Shown one piece after another: positions 1 through 9,077 of a DNA stretch of 64,000 nucleotides. Below the pieces are notes generated by a model. The model searched no databases. It worked only from the letters and a program-made list of their open reading frames with translations, and was not told where the DNA came from. Every line of letters starts with the position of its first letter. Position 1 is the stretch's first letter. This stretch comes from Duganella aquatilis (GTDB taxonomy: Bacteria; Pseudomonadota; Gammaproteobacteria; Burkholderiales; Burkholderiaceae_D), in contig NZ_WKJL01000002.1 in NCBI RefSeq assembly GCF_009674565.1, positions 1-64,000 of the forward strand. The letters are read 5' to 3'. Position numbers and translations under genes: made by a program.

Positions 1-1107
1 CAGCCCGGCGCCGCCAGCAGCCGCGCGCGCACGAGCGGCAGCAACGGCGGCGTCGCCAACGCCCACAGCGTCACCCTCAGCAGCAGCTGGGAACCCGACC
101 TGTGGGGCGGCGTGCGCCGCTCGGTGGAAGCCGGCGTCGCCAGCGCCCGCGCCAGCGGCGACGACCTGGCTGCCGCCCGCCTCAGCATCCAGTCCAGCCT
201 GGTACAGAACTATGTGCAGCTGCGCGCCATCGACCTGCAGGCGGCGCTGTACGCCAACACCGTCAGCGCCTACCAGCGCTCGATGAAGCTGGTCAACAGC
301 CAGTACCAGCAAGGCGTGGCGCTGCGCTCCGACCTGGCGCTGGCGGAAAACACGCTGGCCGCCGCCGAAGCCCAGGCGCTCGACCTGCGCGCGCAGCGCA
401 GTCTGCTGGAACACGCGATCGCCGTGCTGGCCGGCCAGCCGCCGGCCAAGCTCGCCATCGCTCCGCTGCCGATCGCTGACGGCCTGCGCCTGACCGTGCC
501 GGTGGCGCCGGCCGCCTTGCCGGCGCAGCTGCTGGAACGCCGCCCCGACATCGCCGCCGCCGAGCGCCGCGTGGCCGCCGCCAATGCCAACATCGGCGTG
601 GCGCGCGCGGCCTGGTTCCCGGCGCTGAGTCTGTCCGCCGCCGGCGGCTACAGCAGCAGTTCCATCGCCGACCTGTTCAATACGCCGGCGCGCGTCTGGT
701 CGCTTGGCGCCGCCCTCAGCCAGACGCTGTTCGACGGCGGCCTGCGCCAGGCCCACAGCGACGAGGCGGTGGCCGCCTACGACGCCACCGTGGCCGCCTA
801 CAAGCAAACCGTGCTGAGCGCTTTCCAGGAAGTCGAGGACAACCTGTCGACCCTGGCCACGCTGGATGCCGAGATCGCCAAGCAGCAGCAAGCCACGGCC
901 GCTGCCCGGCTGGCCGAGCAGATGTCGCTCAAGCAGTACAACGCCGGCACCACCACCTACCTGTCGGTGGTGACCGCCCAGGCCACCGCACTGAGCAGCG
1001 CACGCAGCGAAACCACGCTGCTGTCGCGGCGCCTGGTCGCCAGCGCCGCGCTGATCGCCGGCCTCGGCGGCGGCTGGCAGGCCGCCGCACCATCACCATC
1101 CCAATAA
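1..1107 (+). CDS. Outer-membrane efflux channel, NodT/OprM family (5' end outside window)
   Basis: The frame is open from base 1 to the stop at 1107, so the N-terminus, including any lipoprotein signal, lies outside the window. The visible 368 residues carry the SWEPDLWG motif typical of NodT/OprM outer-membrane factors, two long alpha-helical stretches rich in Ala and Gln, and the LLERRPDIAAAERRVAAANA segment that marks the second half of these trimeric TolC-like channels. The gene sits 19 bases upstream of the matching periplasmic adaptor and inner-membrane pump, so it should provide the exit duct of one tripartite efflux system. Placing the outer-membrane gene first in the operon is less common than placing it last. 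Substrate cannot be read from the sequence. Confidence 0.93.
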   Translation, partial: QPGAASSRARTSGSNGGVANAHSVTLSSSWEPDLWGGVRRSVEAGVASARASGDDLAAARLSIQSSLVQNYVQLRAIDLQAALYANTVSAYQRSMKLVNSQYQQGVALRSDLALAENTLAAAEAQALDLRAQRSLLEHAIAVLAGQPPAKLAIAPLPIADGLRLTVPVAPAALPAQLLERRPDIAAAERRVAAANANIGVARAAWFPALSLSAAGGYSSSSIADLFNTPARVWSLGAALSQTLFDGGLRQAHSDEAVAAYDATVAAYKQTVLSAFQEVEDNLSTLATLDAEIAKQQQATAAARLAEQMSLKQYNAGTTTYLSVVTAQATALSSARSETTLLSRRLVASAALIAGLGGGWQAAAPSPSQ

Positions 1108-1126
1108 TCGTTGATTGAGTCCGACC

Positions 1127-2287
1127 ATGAAAACTACTTCCACCAAGCGTATGGCTGTGCCGCTGATCGCGGCCGGGCTGATCGTCGCCGGCGGCGTCTG
1201 GTATTCCCAGCACAACGCCCGCGCCGCAGCGCCGAAGCCGGCCGCCGCCGCCATCCAGGTGGTGACCACCACGGCGGCGCAGCAGGACGTGCCGGTATTC
1301 CTGAGCGGCGTCGGCACGGTGACCGCCTACGCCAGCGTCACCATCAAGACCCGCATCGACGGCCAGCTCGACAAGCTGCACTTCGTTGAAGGCCAGGACG
1401 TCAAGGCCGGCCAGCTGCTGGCCGAAATCGACAGCCGCGCCCTGCGCGCCCAGCTGGCGCAGATGCAGGCCACTCGCGCCCGCGATGCGGCGCTGCTGGC
1501 CAACGCCCGCGCCGACCTGAAGCGCTACACCAATCTGCACGCCGACGACGCCACCACCCAGCAGACGCTGGACACGCAGACCGCGCTGGTGGCGCAGAAC
1601 GCCGCCACCGTGCAGTCGGACGACGCCCAGATCCAGTACGCCCAGGTGCAGCTCGACTACACGCGCATCACCGCGCCGCTGAGCGGCCGCATCGGCACGC
1701 GCCTGGTCGACGCCGGCAACATCGTCCACGCCAGCGACACCACCGGCCTGCTGATCATCAACCAGATCGATCCGATCGCCGTCACCTTCACGCTGCCGGA
1801 GGAAGACGTGCAGCGCATCGGCGCCGCCACCAATGGCAAGCAAGCCTTGGCGGTGACGGCATTGAGCCGCGACGGCAAGACCAGGCTGGCGCAAGGCGAA
1901 CTGGTGCTGATGAACAACCAGGTCGACACCGCCAACGGCACGGTGCAGCTCAAGGGCAAGTTCAGCAACAACAACCACGCGCTGTGGCCGGGCCAATACG
2001 TCAACGTCCAGCTGCAGCTGGGCACCGTAGCGCAAGCGGTCACCGTGCCGGAGGCCGCCATCCAGCGCGGCCAGGCCGGCGCCTACGTCTACCTGATCGA
2101 CGCCAACAACGCCGCCGCCATGCAGCCGGTGCGCCTGGGCCAGATCCAGAACGGCATTGCCATCATCGAGCAGGGCCTGCAAGCAGGCCAGCGCGTGGTG
2201 GTCGACGGCCAGTACAAGCTGAAGCCGGGCGCCCACGTGGCCGAAGCCGCCAAGCCAGCCGCCGCCGCGCCGCGTCAGGGAGCATGA
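1127..2287 (+). CDS. RND efflux periplasmic adaptor (membrane fusion protein, MdtA-like)
   Basis: A 386-residue adaptor of the HlyD/AcrA class. It begins with a positively charged N-terminus and a hydrophobic segment (about residues 10-25) that anchors or exports it. The barrel-sandwich motif GQDVKAGQLLAEIDSRALRA follows, then an alpha hairpin rich in Ala, Gln and Asp, and the second lipoyl half DYTRITAPLSGRIGTRLVDAGN. The beta-barrel and membrane-proximal domains complete a normal family length. ATG 1127 is chosen over an in-frame TTG at 1115 because it directly precedes the signal sequence. Only one base separates its stop from the pump gene. It bridges the inner-membrane pump to the upstream outer-membrane channel. 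Confidence 0.93.
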   Translation: MKTTSTKRMAVPLIAAGLIVAGGVWYSQHNARAAAPKPAAAAIQVVTTTAAQQDVPVFLSGVGTVTAYASVTIKTRIDGQLDKLHFVEGQDVKAGQLLAEIDSRALRAQLAQMQATRARDAALLANARADLKRYTNLHADDATTQQTLDTQTALVAQNAATVQSDDAQIQYAQVQLDYTRITAPLSGRIGTRLVDAGNIVHASDTTGLLIINQIDPIAVTFTLPEEDVQRIGAATNGKQALAVTALSRDGKTRLAQGELVLMNNQVDTANGTVQLKGKFSNNNHALWPGQYVNVQLQLGTVAQAVTVPEAAIQRGQAGAYVYLIDANNAAAMQPVRLGQIQNGIAIIEQGLQAGQRVVVDGQYKLKPGAHVAEAAKPAAAAPRQGA

Positions 2288-2288
2288 G

Positions 2289-5200
2289 ATGAGTGTTTCC
2301 GCATCGTTCATCAAGCGCCCGATCGGCACCACGCTGCTGGCCATCGCGATTCTGCTGCTGGGCCTGATTGCCTGGCCGCTGCTGCCGGTCGCGCCCTTGC
2401 CGCAAGTGGACTTCCCCACCATCCAGGTGTCGGCCAACCTGCCCGGCGCCAATCCGGAAACCATGGCCTCGAACGTGGCACAGCCGCTGGAGCGGCAGTT
2501 CTCGCTGATCTCCGGGCTGTCGCAAATGACTTCCACCAGCGCCGTCGGCAGTACCCAGGTCACGCTGCAGTTCGACCTCAACCGCAATATCGACGCCGCG
2601 GCGCTGGACGTGCAGGCGGCCATCAACGCCGCCTCCGGCCAGTTGCCGAACAACCTGCCCAGCCCGCCGACCTTCCGCAAGATCAACCCGGCCGACGCGC
2701 CAATCATGGTGATGGCGGTGCAGTCGGACGTGCTGCCGATTACCGAGGTCAGCGACTACGCCGACAACATCCTGGCGCAGCAGATTTCGCAGCTGCCCGG
2801 CGTCGGCTACGTCAACATCGGCGGCGCGCAGAAGCCGGCGGTGCGGGTGCAGGTCGATCCGGCCAAGATCGCCGCGCTGGGCATGAGCCTGGAAGACATC
2901 CGCGGCGTGATCGCCACCGTCACCGTCAACAGCCCGAAAGGCTCGGTCGACGGCGACCATAAAAGCTTCACCGTCTACACCAACGACCAGCTGCTGAGCG
3001 CGGCGCCGTGGAACGACACGCTGCTGGGCTACAAGAACGGCGCGCCGATCCGCATCCGCGACGTCGGCGTGGCCGTGGCCGGCCCGGAAAACGTCAAGCT
3101 GGCGGCCTGGGCCTACGCCGGCCCCGCCGCCGTTGAAGGCAACGACATGAAGAATGGCCGCGCGGTGGTGCTGATCATCAGCAAGCAGACCGGCGCCAAC
3201 GTCATCGACACCGTCAACGGCATCAACGACGCCATGCCGCGCCTGCGCGCCTCGCTGCCGTCCACCATCAAGGTCAACACGGTGGTCGACCGCACCCAGA
3301 CCATCCGCGCCTCGGTGCTGGACGTGGAATTCACGCTGGGCCTGACAGTGGCGCTGGTGGTGCTGGTGATTTTCATCTTCCTGCGCAACCTGCCGGCCAC
3401 TATCATTCCGAGCGTGACCGTGCCCCTGGCGCTGCTGGGTACGGCCGGCCTGATGTACGTGGTCGGCTACAGCCTCGACAACCTGTCGCTGATGGCGCTG
3501 ACCATCGCGGTCGGCTTCGTGGTCGACGACGCCATCGTCATGCTGGAAAATATCTACCGCTACATCGAGGAAGGCATGACGCCGCTGGATGCCGCCTACA
3601 AGGGCGCCGGCGAAATCGGCTTTACCATCATCTCCATTTCCGTGTCGCTGGTAGCGGTGTTCATTCCGCTGCTGCTGATGGGCGGCGTGGTGGGCAGGCT
3701 GTTCCGCGAATTCGCGGTGACCGTCACCATGACCATTGCGCTGTCCGTCATCATCTCGCTGACCCTGACGCCGATGCTGTGCGCGCGCTTCCTGCGCAAC
3801 GAGCACGAGACGCAGCATGGCCGCTTCTACCAGCTGTCCGAACGCGGTTTCGACACCATCCTGGGCTGGTACAAGCGCGGGCTGGACGTGGTGCTGCGCC
3901 ACCAGTTCATCACGCTGTGCACCTTCATCGGCACCATGGCGCTGACGGTGGCGCTGTTCATCATCATCCCGAAAGGCTTCTTCCCGCAGCAGGACATCGG
4001 CACCATTTCCGGCACCGCCGAATCGGCGCAGGACGCCTCGTTCACCTCGATGAGCGGACGCATGGTGGCGCTGGCCGACATCGTCCGCACCGATCCGGAC
4101 GTGCGGGCCTTCGCCATGTTCTCGGGGAATAACACCGCCAACACCGGCAACTTCCTGATCAGCCTGAAGCCAAAGGACGAGGGCCGCACCGCCAGCGCCG
4201 ACCAGGTGATCGCCCGCCTGCGGCCCAAGGTGTCGCAGGCGCTGGGCGTCAACCTGTTCATGCAGGCCGGTCAGGACATCAACGTCGGCGGCCGCCCCAG
4301 CCGCACGCAATACCAGTACACCGTCACCGACGCCAACCTGGATGAGCTGAACGTGTGGGCGCCGCGCATGCTGGAACGCTTCCGCAAGCTGCCGCAGCTG
4401 GCCGACGTCGCTTCCGACCAGCAGAACGCGGCCGCCAGCGCGACGCTGACCATCGACCGCGCGCGCGCCGCCGCCTTCGGCATCAGCCCGGCGCTGATCG
4501 ACGCCACCATCTACGACGCCATCGGCCAGCGCCAGGTGGCGCAGTACTTCACGCAGATCAACAGCTACCACGTGGTGCTGGAAGTGACGCCAGCCATGCA
4601 GCGCGATGCCGACCTGTTCAACCACCTGTACCTGACCGCGCCGACCACCGGCGAGCAGGTGCCGTTGTCCAACCTGGTCAAGGTCGATACCAACAAGACC
4701 AGCTACCTGTCGATCAGCCACCAGGGCCAGTTCCCGGCCGTGACCATCTCGTTCAACCTGGCGCCCGGCGCCTCGCTGGGCGACGCGGTGGACGCCATCA
4801 AGGCGGCGCAGCAGGATATCGGTGCGCCGGCCGGCCTGACCGGCAATTTCCAGGGCACGGCCAAGGCCTTCAATGAATCGCTGTCGACCCAGCCCTACCT
4901 GATCGCGGCGGCGCTGGTGGCGGTCTACATCGTGCTGGGCTTGCTGTATGAAAGCTATATCCATCCGCTGACCATCCTGTCGACGCTGCCGTCGGCCGGC
5001 GTCGGCGCGCTGCTGATCCTGATGGCCGGCGGCTACGAGCTGAGCGTGATTGCGCTGATCGGCATCATCCTGCTGATCGGCATCGTCAAGAAGAACGGCA
5101 TCATGATGATCGACTTCGCGCTGACCGCCGAGCGCGAGCACGGCAAGGCGCCGCAGGACGCCATCTACGAGGCATGTTTGCTGCGCTTCCGCCCCATCAT

Positions 5201-5426
5201 GATGACCACCATGTGCGCGCTGCTGGGCGGCCTGCCGCTGATGCTCGGCCACGGCGCCGGCTCCGAGCTGCGCCGTCCGCTGGGCTACGCCATGGTGGGC
5301 GGCCTGTTGCTGTCGCAGATGCTAACCTTGTTCACCACGCCGGTAGTGTATCTTTACCTGGATCGCGCCCACCACTGGTATATGCGGCGCAAGCAGGCGC
5401 GCGGCGCCGCCGTCATAAAGGCATAG
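2289..5426 (+). CDS. RND multidrug efflux permease (MdtB/MdtC-like, HAE1)
   Basis: A 1045-residue inner-membrane proton antiporter, full length for the AcrB/MdtC family. The start is typical (FIKRPIGTTLLAIAILLLG, first helix). Two large periplasmic loops alternate with two blocks of membrane helices. The proton-relay pair is present in TM4 as VVDDAIVMLENI, with the two Asp near residue 412. The second half contains the matching GIVKKNGIMMIDFAL motif. Similarity is closest to MdtB/MdtC, which normally act as a heteromultimer of two permeases. Here only one permease gene is present, so the pump is probably homotrimeric. It lies in an operon with its adaptor, outer-membrane channel and a two-component system. 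Confidence 0.95.
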   Translation: MSVSASFIKRPIGTTLLAIAILLLGLIAWPLLPVAPLPQVDFPTIQVSANLPGANPETMASNVAQPLERQFSLISGLSQMTSTSAVGSTQVTLQFDLNRNIDAAALDVQAAINAASGQLPNNLPSPPTFRKINPADAPIMVMAVQSDVLPITEVSDYADNILAQQISQLPGVGYVNIGGAQKPAVRVQVDPAKIAALGMSLEDIRGVIATVTVNSPKGSVDGDHKSFTVYTNDQLLSAAPWNDTLLGYKNGAPIRIRDVGVAVAGPENVKLAAWAYAGPAAVEGNDMKNGRAVVLIISKQTGANVIDTVNGINDAMPRLRASLPSTIKVNTVVDRTQTIRASVLDVEFTLGLTVALVVLVIFIFLRNLPATIIPSVTVPLALLGTAGLMYVVGYSLDNLSLMALTIAVGFVVDDAIVMLENIYRYIEEGMTPLDAAYKGAGEIGFTIISISVSLVAVFIPLLLMGGVVGRLFREFAVTVTMTIALSVIISLTLTPMLCARFLRNEHETQHGRFYQLSERGFDTILGWYKRGLDVVLRHQFITLCTFIGTMALTVALFIIIPKGFFPQQDIGTISGTAESAQDASFTSMSGRMVALADIVRTDPDVRAFAMFSGNNTANTGNFLISLKPKDEGRTASADQVIARLRPKVSQALGVNLFMQAGQDINVGGRPSRTQYQYTVTDANLDELNVWAPRMLERFRKLPQLADVASDQQNAAASATLTIDRARAAAFGISPALIDATIYDAIGQRQVAQYFTQINSYHVVLEVTPAMQRDADLFNHLYLTAPTTGEQVPLSNLVKVDTNKTSYLSISHQGQFPAVTISFNLAPGASLGDAVDAIKAAQQDIGAPAGLTGNFQGTAKAFNESLSTQPYLIAAALVAVYIVLGLLYESYIHPLTILSTLPSAGVGALLILMAGGYELSVIALIGIILLIGIVKKNGIMMIDFALTAEREHGKAPQDAIYEACLLRFRPIMMTTMCALLGGLPLMLGHGAGSELRRPLGYAMVGGLLLSQMLTLFTTPVVYLYLDRAHHWYMRRKQARGAAVIKA

Positions 5427-5428
5427 CA

Positions 5429-6124
5429 ATGAACATCCTGATCGTGGAAGACGAGCCGAAAACCGTCGACTACCTGTATCGCGGCCTGACCGAGCATGGC
5501 TGCACGGTCGACATCGCCCGCAACGGTATCGACGGCCGCCACCTGGCCCTGCAGAACAACTATGACGTGGTGGTGCTGGATGTCATGCTGCCGGGCCTGG
5601 ACGGTTTCGCCGTGTTGCACGAGCTGCGCGCCGTCAAGCAGACGCCGGTGATCATGCTGACCGCACGCGACAGCATCGAAGACCGCGTGCGCGGCCTCGG
5701 CGACGGCGCCGACGACTACCTGATCAAACCGTTCTCCTTCCTCGAACTGCTGGCGCGGCTGCAGGCGCTGACCCGCCGCAACCGCGCGCAGGAACCGCTG
5801 CAGTTGGTAATCGGCGACCTGAAGATCGACCTGCTGAGCCGCAAGGCGCATCGCGCCGGCCACCGCATCGACCTCACCGCCAAGGAATTCGCGCTGCTGG
5901 TGGCGCTGGCGCGGCGCGAAGGCCAGATCCTGTCCAAGACCTCGATTGCCGAAATGGTGTGGGACATGAATTTCGACAGCAACACCAACGTGGTGGAAGT
6001 GGCCATCAAGCGGCTGCGCAGCAAGATCGACGTGACCGGGCCACGCCTGCTGCACACCATCCGCGGCATGGGCTACGTGCTGGAACTGCGGCCCGAAGGC
6101 GCCGCCACGGATGACGCCGAATGA
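5429..6124 (+). CDS. OmpR-family response regulator (heavy-metal/CusR type)
   Basis: A 231-residue DNA-binding response regulator. The receiver domain has the acidic pocket at Glu7/Asp8, the phosphoacceptor Asp51 in LDVMLPGLDG, and the conserved Lys in DDYLIKPFSF. The C-terminal winged helix (about 130-225) contains LTAKEFALL and the recognition helix VVEVAIKRLRSKID, as in CusR/PcoR regulators. ATG 5429 opens the receiver fold; upstream in-frame sequence belongs to the pump gene in another frame. It follows the pump gene by two bases and overlaps the sensor kinase by four bases (ATGA), so it is cotranscribed and probably controls this pump operon. Confidence 0.95.
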   Translation: MNILIVEDEPKTVDYLYRGLTEHGCTVDIARNGIDGRHLALQNNYDVVVLDVMLPGLDGFAVLHELRAVKQTPVIMLTARDSIEDRVRGLGDGADDYLIKPFSFLELLARLQALTRRNRAQEPLQLVIGDLKIDLLSRKAHRAGHRIDLTAKEFALLVALARREGQILSKTSIAEMVWDMNFDSNTNVVEVAIKRLRSKIDVTGPRLLHTIRGMGYVLELRPEGAATDDAE

Positions 6125-7539
6125 AGAACTCCATCACCCGCCGGCTGGTGACGCTGTTCACGCTGACCACGCTGGTCGTCATCGTGCTGATCAGCTTTGT
6201 GCTGAACCACCTGCTCAAGCAACAGCTGATCGAATACCAGCGCCACCAGGTGGACGCGGCGCTGCACGACCGCGCCTACCAGATCGAACGGGCCGACGCC
6301 GCCGACCGCTGGGAACGCGTCGACCGCAAGATGGAAACCCTGACGCCGTCCGACGGCGGCATGCGCTACTGGGTGCTGAGCGACGACCCGCGCTATCGCT
6401 ACGGCACCGACCTGGCTGCGGTGGCCGGCCATGAAGCCACCGCCACGCAATTGAGCCTGGTCACGGTGCCGGGCCGCGCCTATCCCTATCACGTGCTGTC
6501 GCAGCACTTTGAAGCCAACGGCGAGCGGCCGCCGGTGACGCTGGTGGTCGGCATCGACACCCGCCCCTACGCCGAGGCGCGGCGCGTGTTCCTGATCGCG
6601 CTGATCGTGCTGTCGGTGACGGCGGCGGCGGCGATGTACGCGCTGGGCCACTTCGTCGCCCGGCTCGGCCTGCAGCCCCTGCAGCAGCTGTCCGACCAGG
6701 CCGGCAAGCTGAACGCCACCAACCTGGCGCAGCGGCTGCTGATCTCGCCGCTGCCGGAGGAACTGGCCGGCGTCACCGGCGCCTTCAACGGCGCGCTCGA
6801 CCGGCTGGAAACCGCCTACCTGCAACTGGAAGCGTTCAACGCCGACGTCGCCCACGAGCTGCGCACGCCGCTGGCCAACCTGATCGGCCTGACGCAGGTG
6901 GCGCTGGCCAAGCCGCGCAACGCCGCCGACCTGACCGAATTCATGCAGTCCAACCTGGAAGAACTGGAACGGCTGCGCAGCATCATCAACGACATGCTGT
7001 TCCTGGCGCGCGCCGATCGCGGCGAAGCGCCGCCGACGCTGGTCGACACCAGCGTCGCGGACGAGGTCAACAAGGCGGTCGAGTTCCTGGAATTCACGCT
7101 GGACGAAGCCGGCAAAAGCATCACCGTCGAAGGCGACCTGGCGACGCGCGCACCGCTCGATGCGCCGCTGTTCCGGCGCGCCATGGTCAACCTGCTGGAC
7201 AACGCCATCCGTTACTCGGGTGAGCAGGCGCATGTGCGGGTACGCATCGCCGGCGACGGCCGCAGCGTGGTGGTCGAAGTCATCAATCCCGGCCTCACCA
7301 TCGACCCGGTGCACCTGCCACGGCTGTTCGACCGCTTCTACCGCGCCGACCCGTCGCGCCAGGGCAGCGAAGAACAGAAAGGCCACGGGCTGGGCCTGTC
7401 CATCGTCAAGGCCATCGCCCAGATGCATCGCGGCGCCGTGTTCGCCCGCTCCGCCGACGGCGTTACCACCATCGGCTTCAGCGCCACGCAGGGCAGGAAT
7501 GATGGGCGAGACAGAATTGAAAACATCGCGAAAATATGA
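6121..7539 (+). CDS. Heavy-metal-type sensor histidine kinase (CusS-like)
   Basis: A 472-residue membrane sensor kinase. A first transmembrane helix (about residues 10-30) precedes a periplasmic domain of about 130 residues. A second helix (about 155-180) is followed by a HAMP linker. The dimerisation domain has phosphoacceptor His245 in DVAHELRTPLANL, and the ATPase domain has LLDNAIRYS (N box) and GHGLGLSIVKAIA (G2 box). This layout matches the CusS/CopS family. Partner of the regulator that overlaps its start by four bases. The family senses copper, silver or other envelope stress, but the periplasmic sensor domain gives no clear metal-ligand pattern, so the signal is unknown. Confidence 0.93.
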   Translation: MKNSITRRLVTLFTLTTLVVIVLISFVLNHLLKQQLIEYQRHQVDAALHDRAYQIERADAADRWERVDRKMETLTPSDGGMRYWVLSDDPRYRYGTDLAAVAGHEATATQLSLVTVPGRAYPYHVLSQHFEANGERPPVTLVVGIDTRPYAEARRVFLIALIVLSVTAAAAMYALGHFVARLGLQPLQQLSDQAGKLNATNLAQRLLISPLPEELAGVTGAFNGALDRLETAYLQLEAFNADVAHELRTPLANLIGLTQVALAKPRNAADLTEFMQSNLEELERLRSIINDMLFLARADRGEAPPTLVDTSVADEVNKAVEFLEFTLDEAGKSITVEGDLATRAPLDAPLFRRAMVNLLDNAIRYSGEQAHVRVRIAGDGRSVVVEVINPGLTIDPVHLPRLFDRFYRADPSRQGSEEQKGHGLGLSIVKAIAQMHRGAVFARSADGVTTIGFSATQGRNDGRDRIENIAKI

Positions 7540-7545
7540 TGTAAT
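7517..7545 (+). promoter_or_regulatory. Possible promoter of tRNA-Pro
   Basis: TTGAAA at 7517-7522 and TGTAAT at 7540-7545 are 17 bp apart and lie 12 bp upstream of the tRNA, the expected distance for a sigma-70 promoter. The -35 box overlaps the end of the kinase gene. Confidence 0.4.
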
Positions 7546-7557
7546 TCACATCAATGT

Positions 7558-7634
7558 CGGGGTGTAGCTTAGTCCGGTAAAGCGCTACGTTCGGGACGTA
7601 GAGACCGGAGGTTCGAATCCTCTCGCCCCGACCA
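7558..7634 (+). tRNA. tRNA-Pro (anticodon CGG)
   Basis: A 77-nt cloverleaf with encoded CCA. The acceptor stem CGGGGTG pairs with CGCCCCG (one G-T pair), the discriminator is A7631 and CCA is at 7632-7634. The anticodon stem CTACG/CGTAG encloses loop TTCGGGA, giving anticodon CGG at 7592-7594, which reads CCG proline codons. The T arm is GGAGG-TTCGAAT-CCTCT. No duplicated 3' end or integrase was seen nearby, so it does not look like an active integration site. Confidence 0.96.
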
Positions 7635-7654
7635 GGAATCACCAGCAGATCGAG

Positions 7655-8605
7655 TCAGGGGCGCGACAACAGAAAGTCGGCAATTTTCTCGCTGGCATTA
7701 ATTTGTCGGCTCGCCGCGCCGATAAGAAGCCGTGGGGCATATTGGCCGCCGCCTGGCCAGGCGTGCCCGCCGCCGACGACCGTCAGCAATACCACACCGC
7801 CGCCGCGCGCGCATCCAGAGAAGGACGTCTGGATCACCCGGGTTTGATCAATCAAAGCATGTGGCGCCAGTGGCTGTTGCACTCCCGGAGTTTCACAACC
7901 ATTATGCCGGGCCCAAAAGCCGACTGTTTCAGCCACCGGGCGTACATGTCCGCCCTCGCCTTTTCCGCCAAAATCGGCCACCGGACCACCCTTGAAAGGC
8001 ATGATCGGATCGGCAGTACCATCGATCTGCATCACCGCCAATGAACTCGGTGGTTGGCAGCTTAATCCTGCCGCGTCGGGCAAGGTTCCGGCAACGGCGG
8101 CAATCCCGGCAATTCGGCCGGCAAGTTCACAGCCCAGGCGTTCCACGAACAATGCGCCATTCGAAAATCCCGCTGCAACGATGCGGTTCCTGGCAATCGG
8201 ATACTGCGCTTGCATGCGATTTATCAACGCCAAAACAAAGCCAACATCATCCTGCGGATTCTTGATGGTCGGGCGGCCATCATTCCAATGCTTATCGATG
8301 CCATTGGGGTAGACGGTAATAAACCGCCGCTGGTCGGCTACGGCGTCCATATCGGCAAGCTGCTGCATGCCCTTGCCCTGCATCCCGCCCCCATGGAATA
8401 TCAACATGAGCGAAAATCCGCCTTGAGGCGCGCTGCCTTCAGGAACATGGACAATGTACGTCCTTGTCTGGCCGGACACCTCGATCTGGTCGGTCCTGTC
8501 GGCCGCCTTCGCGATCGATGCAGGCATCACGCCTGCGACAACCACGGCCAGGGCAAAGAGCACCGCAGCCGCATATTTCTCCAAGCTTTCACTCAAGTTT
8601 CGCAT
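7655..8605 (-). CDS. Secreted polyhydroxybutyrate depolymerase-like esterase (LpqC family)
   Basis: A 316-residue alpha/beta hydrolase of the LpqC/PHB-depolymerase group (esterase PHB family). ATG 8605 gives a clear signal peptide (charged start, hydrophobic core, cleavage near SIAKA-AD); an upstream in-frame TTG at 8635 is less likely. The oxyanion region LMLIFHGGG, the nucleophile elbow [10 protein letters not shown] (G-x-S-x-G) and a late HAWPGGG segment holding the catalytic His are all visible. The family hydrolyses polyesters, feruloyl or acetyl esters on polysaccharides; which applies here cannot be told. It is transcribed toward tRNA-Pro and ends 20 bp from it. The gene has lower GC than the adjacent efflux operon. 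Confidence 0.83.
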   Translation of the reverse strand: MRNLSESLEKYAAAVLFALAVVVAGVMPASIAKAADRTDQIEVSGQTRTYIVHVPEGSAPQGGFSLMLIFHGGGMQGKGMQQLADMDAVADQRRFITVYPNGIDKHWNDGRPTIKNPQDDVGFVLALINRMQAQYPIARNRIVAAGFSNGALFVERLGCELAGRIAGIAAVAGTLPDAAGLSCQPPSSLAVMQIDGTADPIMPFKGGPVADFGGKGEGGHVRPVAETVGFWARHNGCETPGVQQPLAPHALIDQTRVIQTSFSGCARGGGVVLLTVVGGGHAWPGGGQYAPRLLIGAASRQINASEKIADFLLSRP

Positions 8606-8790
8606 ATCGTTAATTCGGTAAGAAGGAACGATCAATATAGAATCAAATCCGTAAATCAGCTGTAATGAAAAGTTTCATGCTGTGTCACCGAAGACTGCAT
8701 TGGCAATGACATCGCATGACATGAACTGTTACAGCCGCCGGCAATGCGCGGTTCTATACTCGGCTTTCATTCACCTCAACTGGAGATCCC

Positions 8791-9069
8791 ATGAAAAACC
8801 GTCTGCGCCATCTTGCCGCCCTCGTGATCGTCAGCACGTTGTCACTGGCCGGCCAGCCGGCCTTTGCACAAAACGGCGACATGCTGAAGCAGCTGGAAGC
8901 ACGCTTCAACGCCGCCGACAAGGATCACGATGGCAAGTTGTCCAAGGCAGAAGCGGAGGCCGGCATGCCGCGTCTGGCCAAGGCATTCGACAAGATCGAC
9001 GTCGACCACACGGGCTACATCACCCTGGCGCAGATCGAGGCCTTCATGGCCCAGATGAAGAAGAAATAA
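8791..9069 (+). CDS. Small periplasmic EF-hand protein
   Basis: A 92-residue protein with a signal peptide (cleavage near PAFA-QN) followed by two EF-hand loops, DKDHDGKLSKAE and DVDHTGYITLAQ. Both loops keep Asp at position 1 and an acidic or near-acidic residue at position 12, so calcium binding is plausible, although Gln in the second loop weakens the consensus. GGAG lies about 6 bases upstream of the ATG. It is followed within a few bases by an alpha/beta hydrolase gene on the same strand. Such small EF-hand proteins are common in Oxalobacteraceae and Xanthomonadaceae; their role is not established. Confidence 0.85.
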   Translation: MKNRLRHLAALVIVSTLSLAGQPAFAQNGDMLKQLEARFNAADKDHDGKLSKAEAEAGMPRLAKAFDKIDVDHTGYITLAQIEAFMAQMKKK

Positions 9070-9077
9070 GACAGCCT

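Noticed and set aside
2163..5252. 1029-codon frame antisense to the RND pump
   Set aside because: High-GC shadow frame full of His, Arg, Gln and Asp, with the pump gene well supported on the other strand.
7558..7700. tRNA-Pro as integration site of a genomic island
   Set aside because: No integrase, no repeated tRNA 3' end and no shift to mobile genes downstream.
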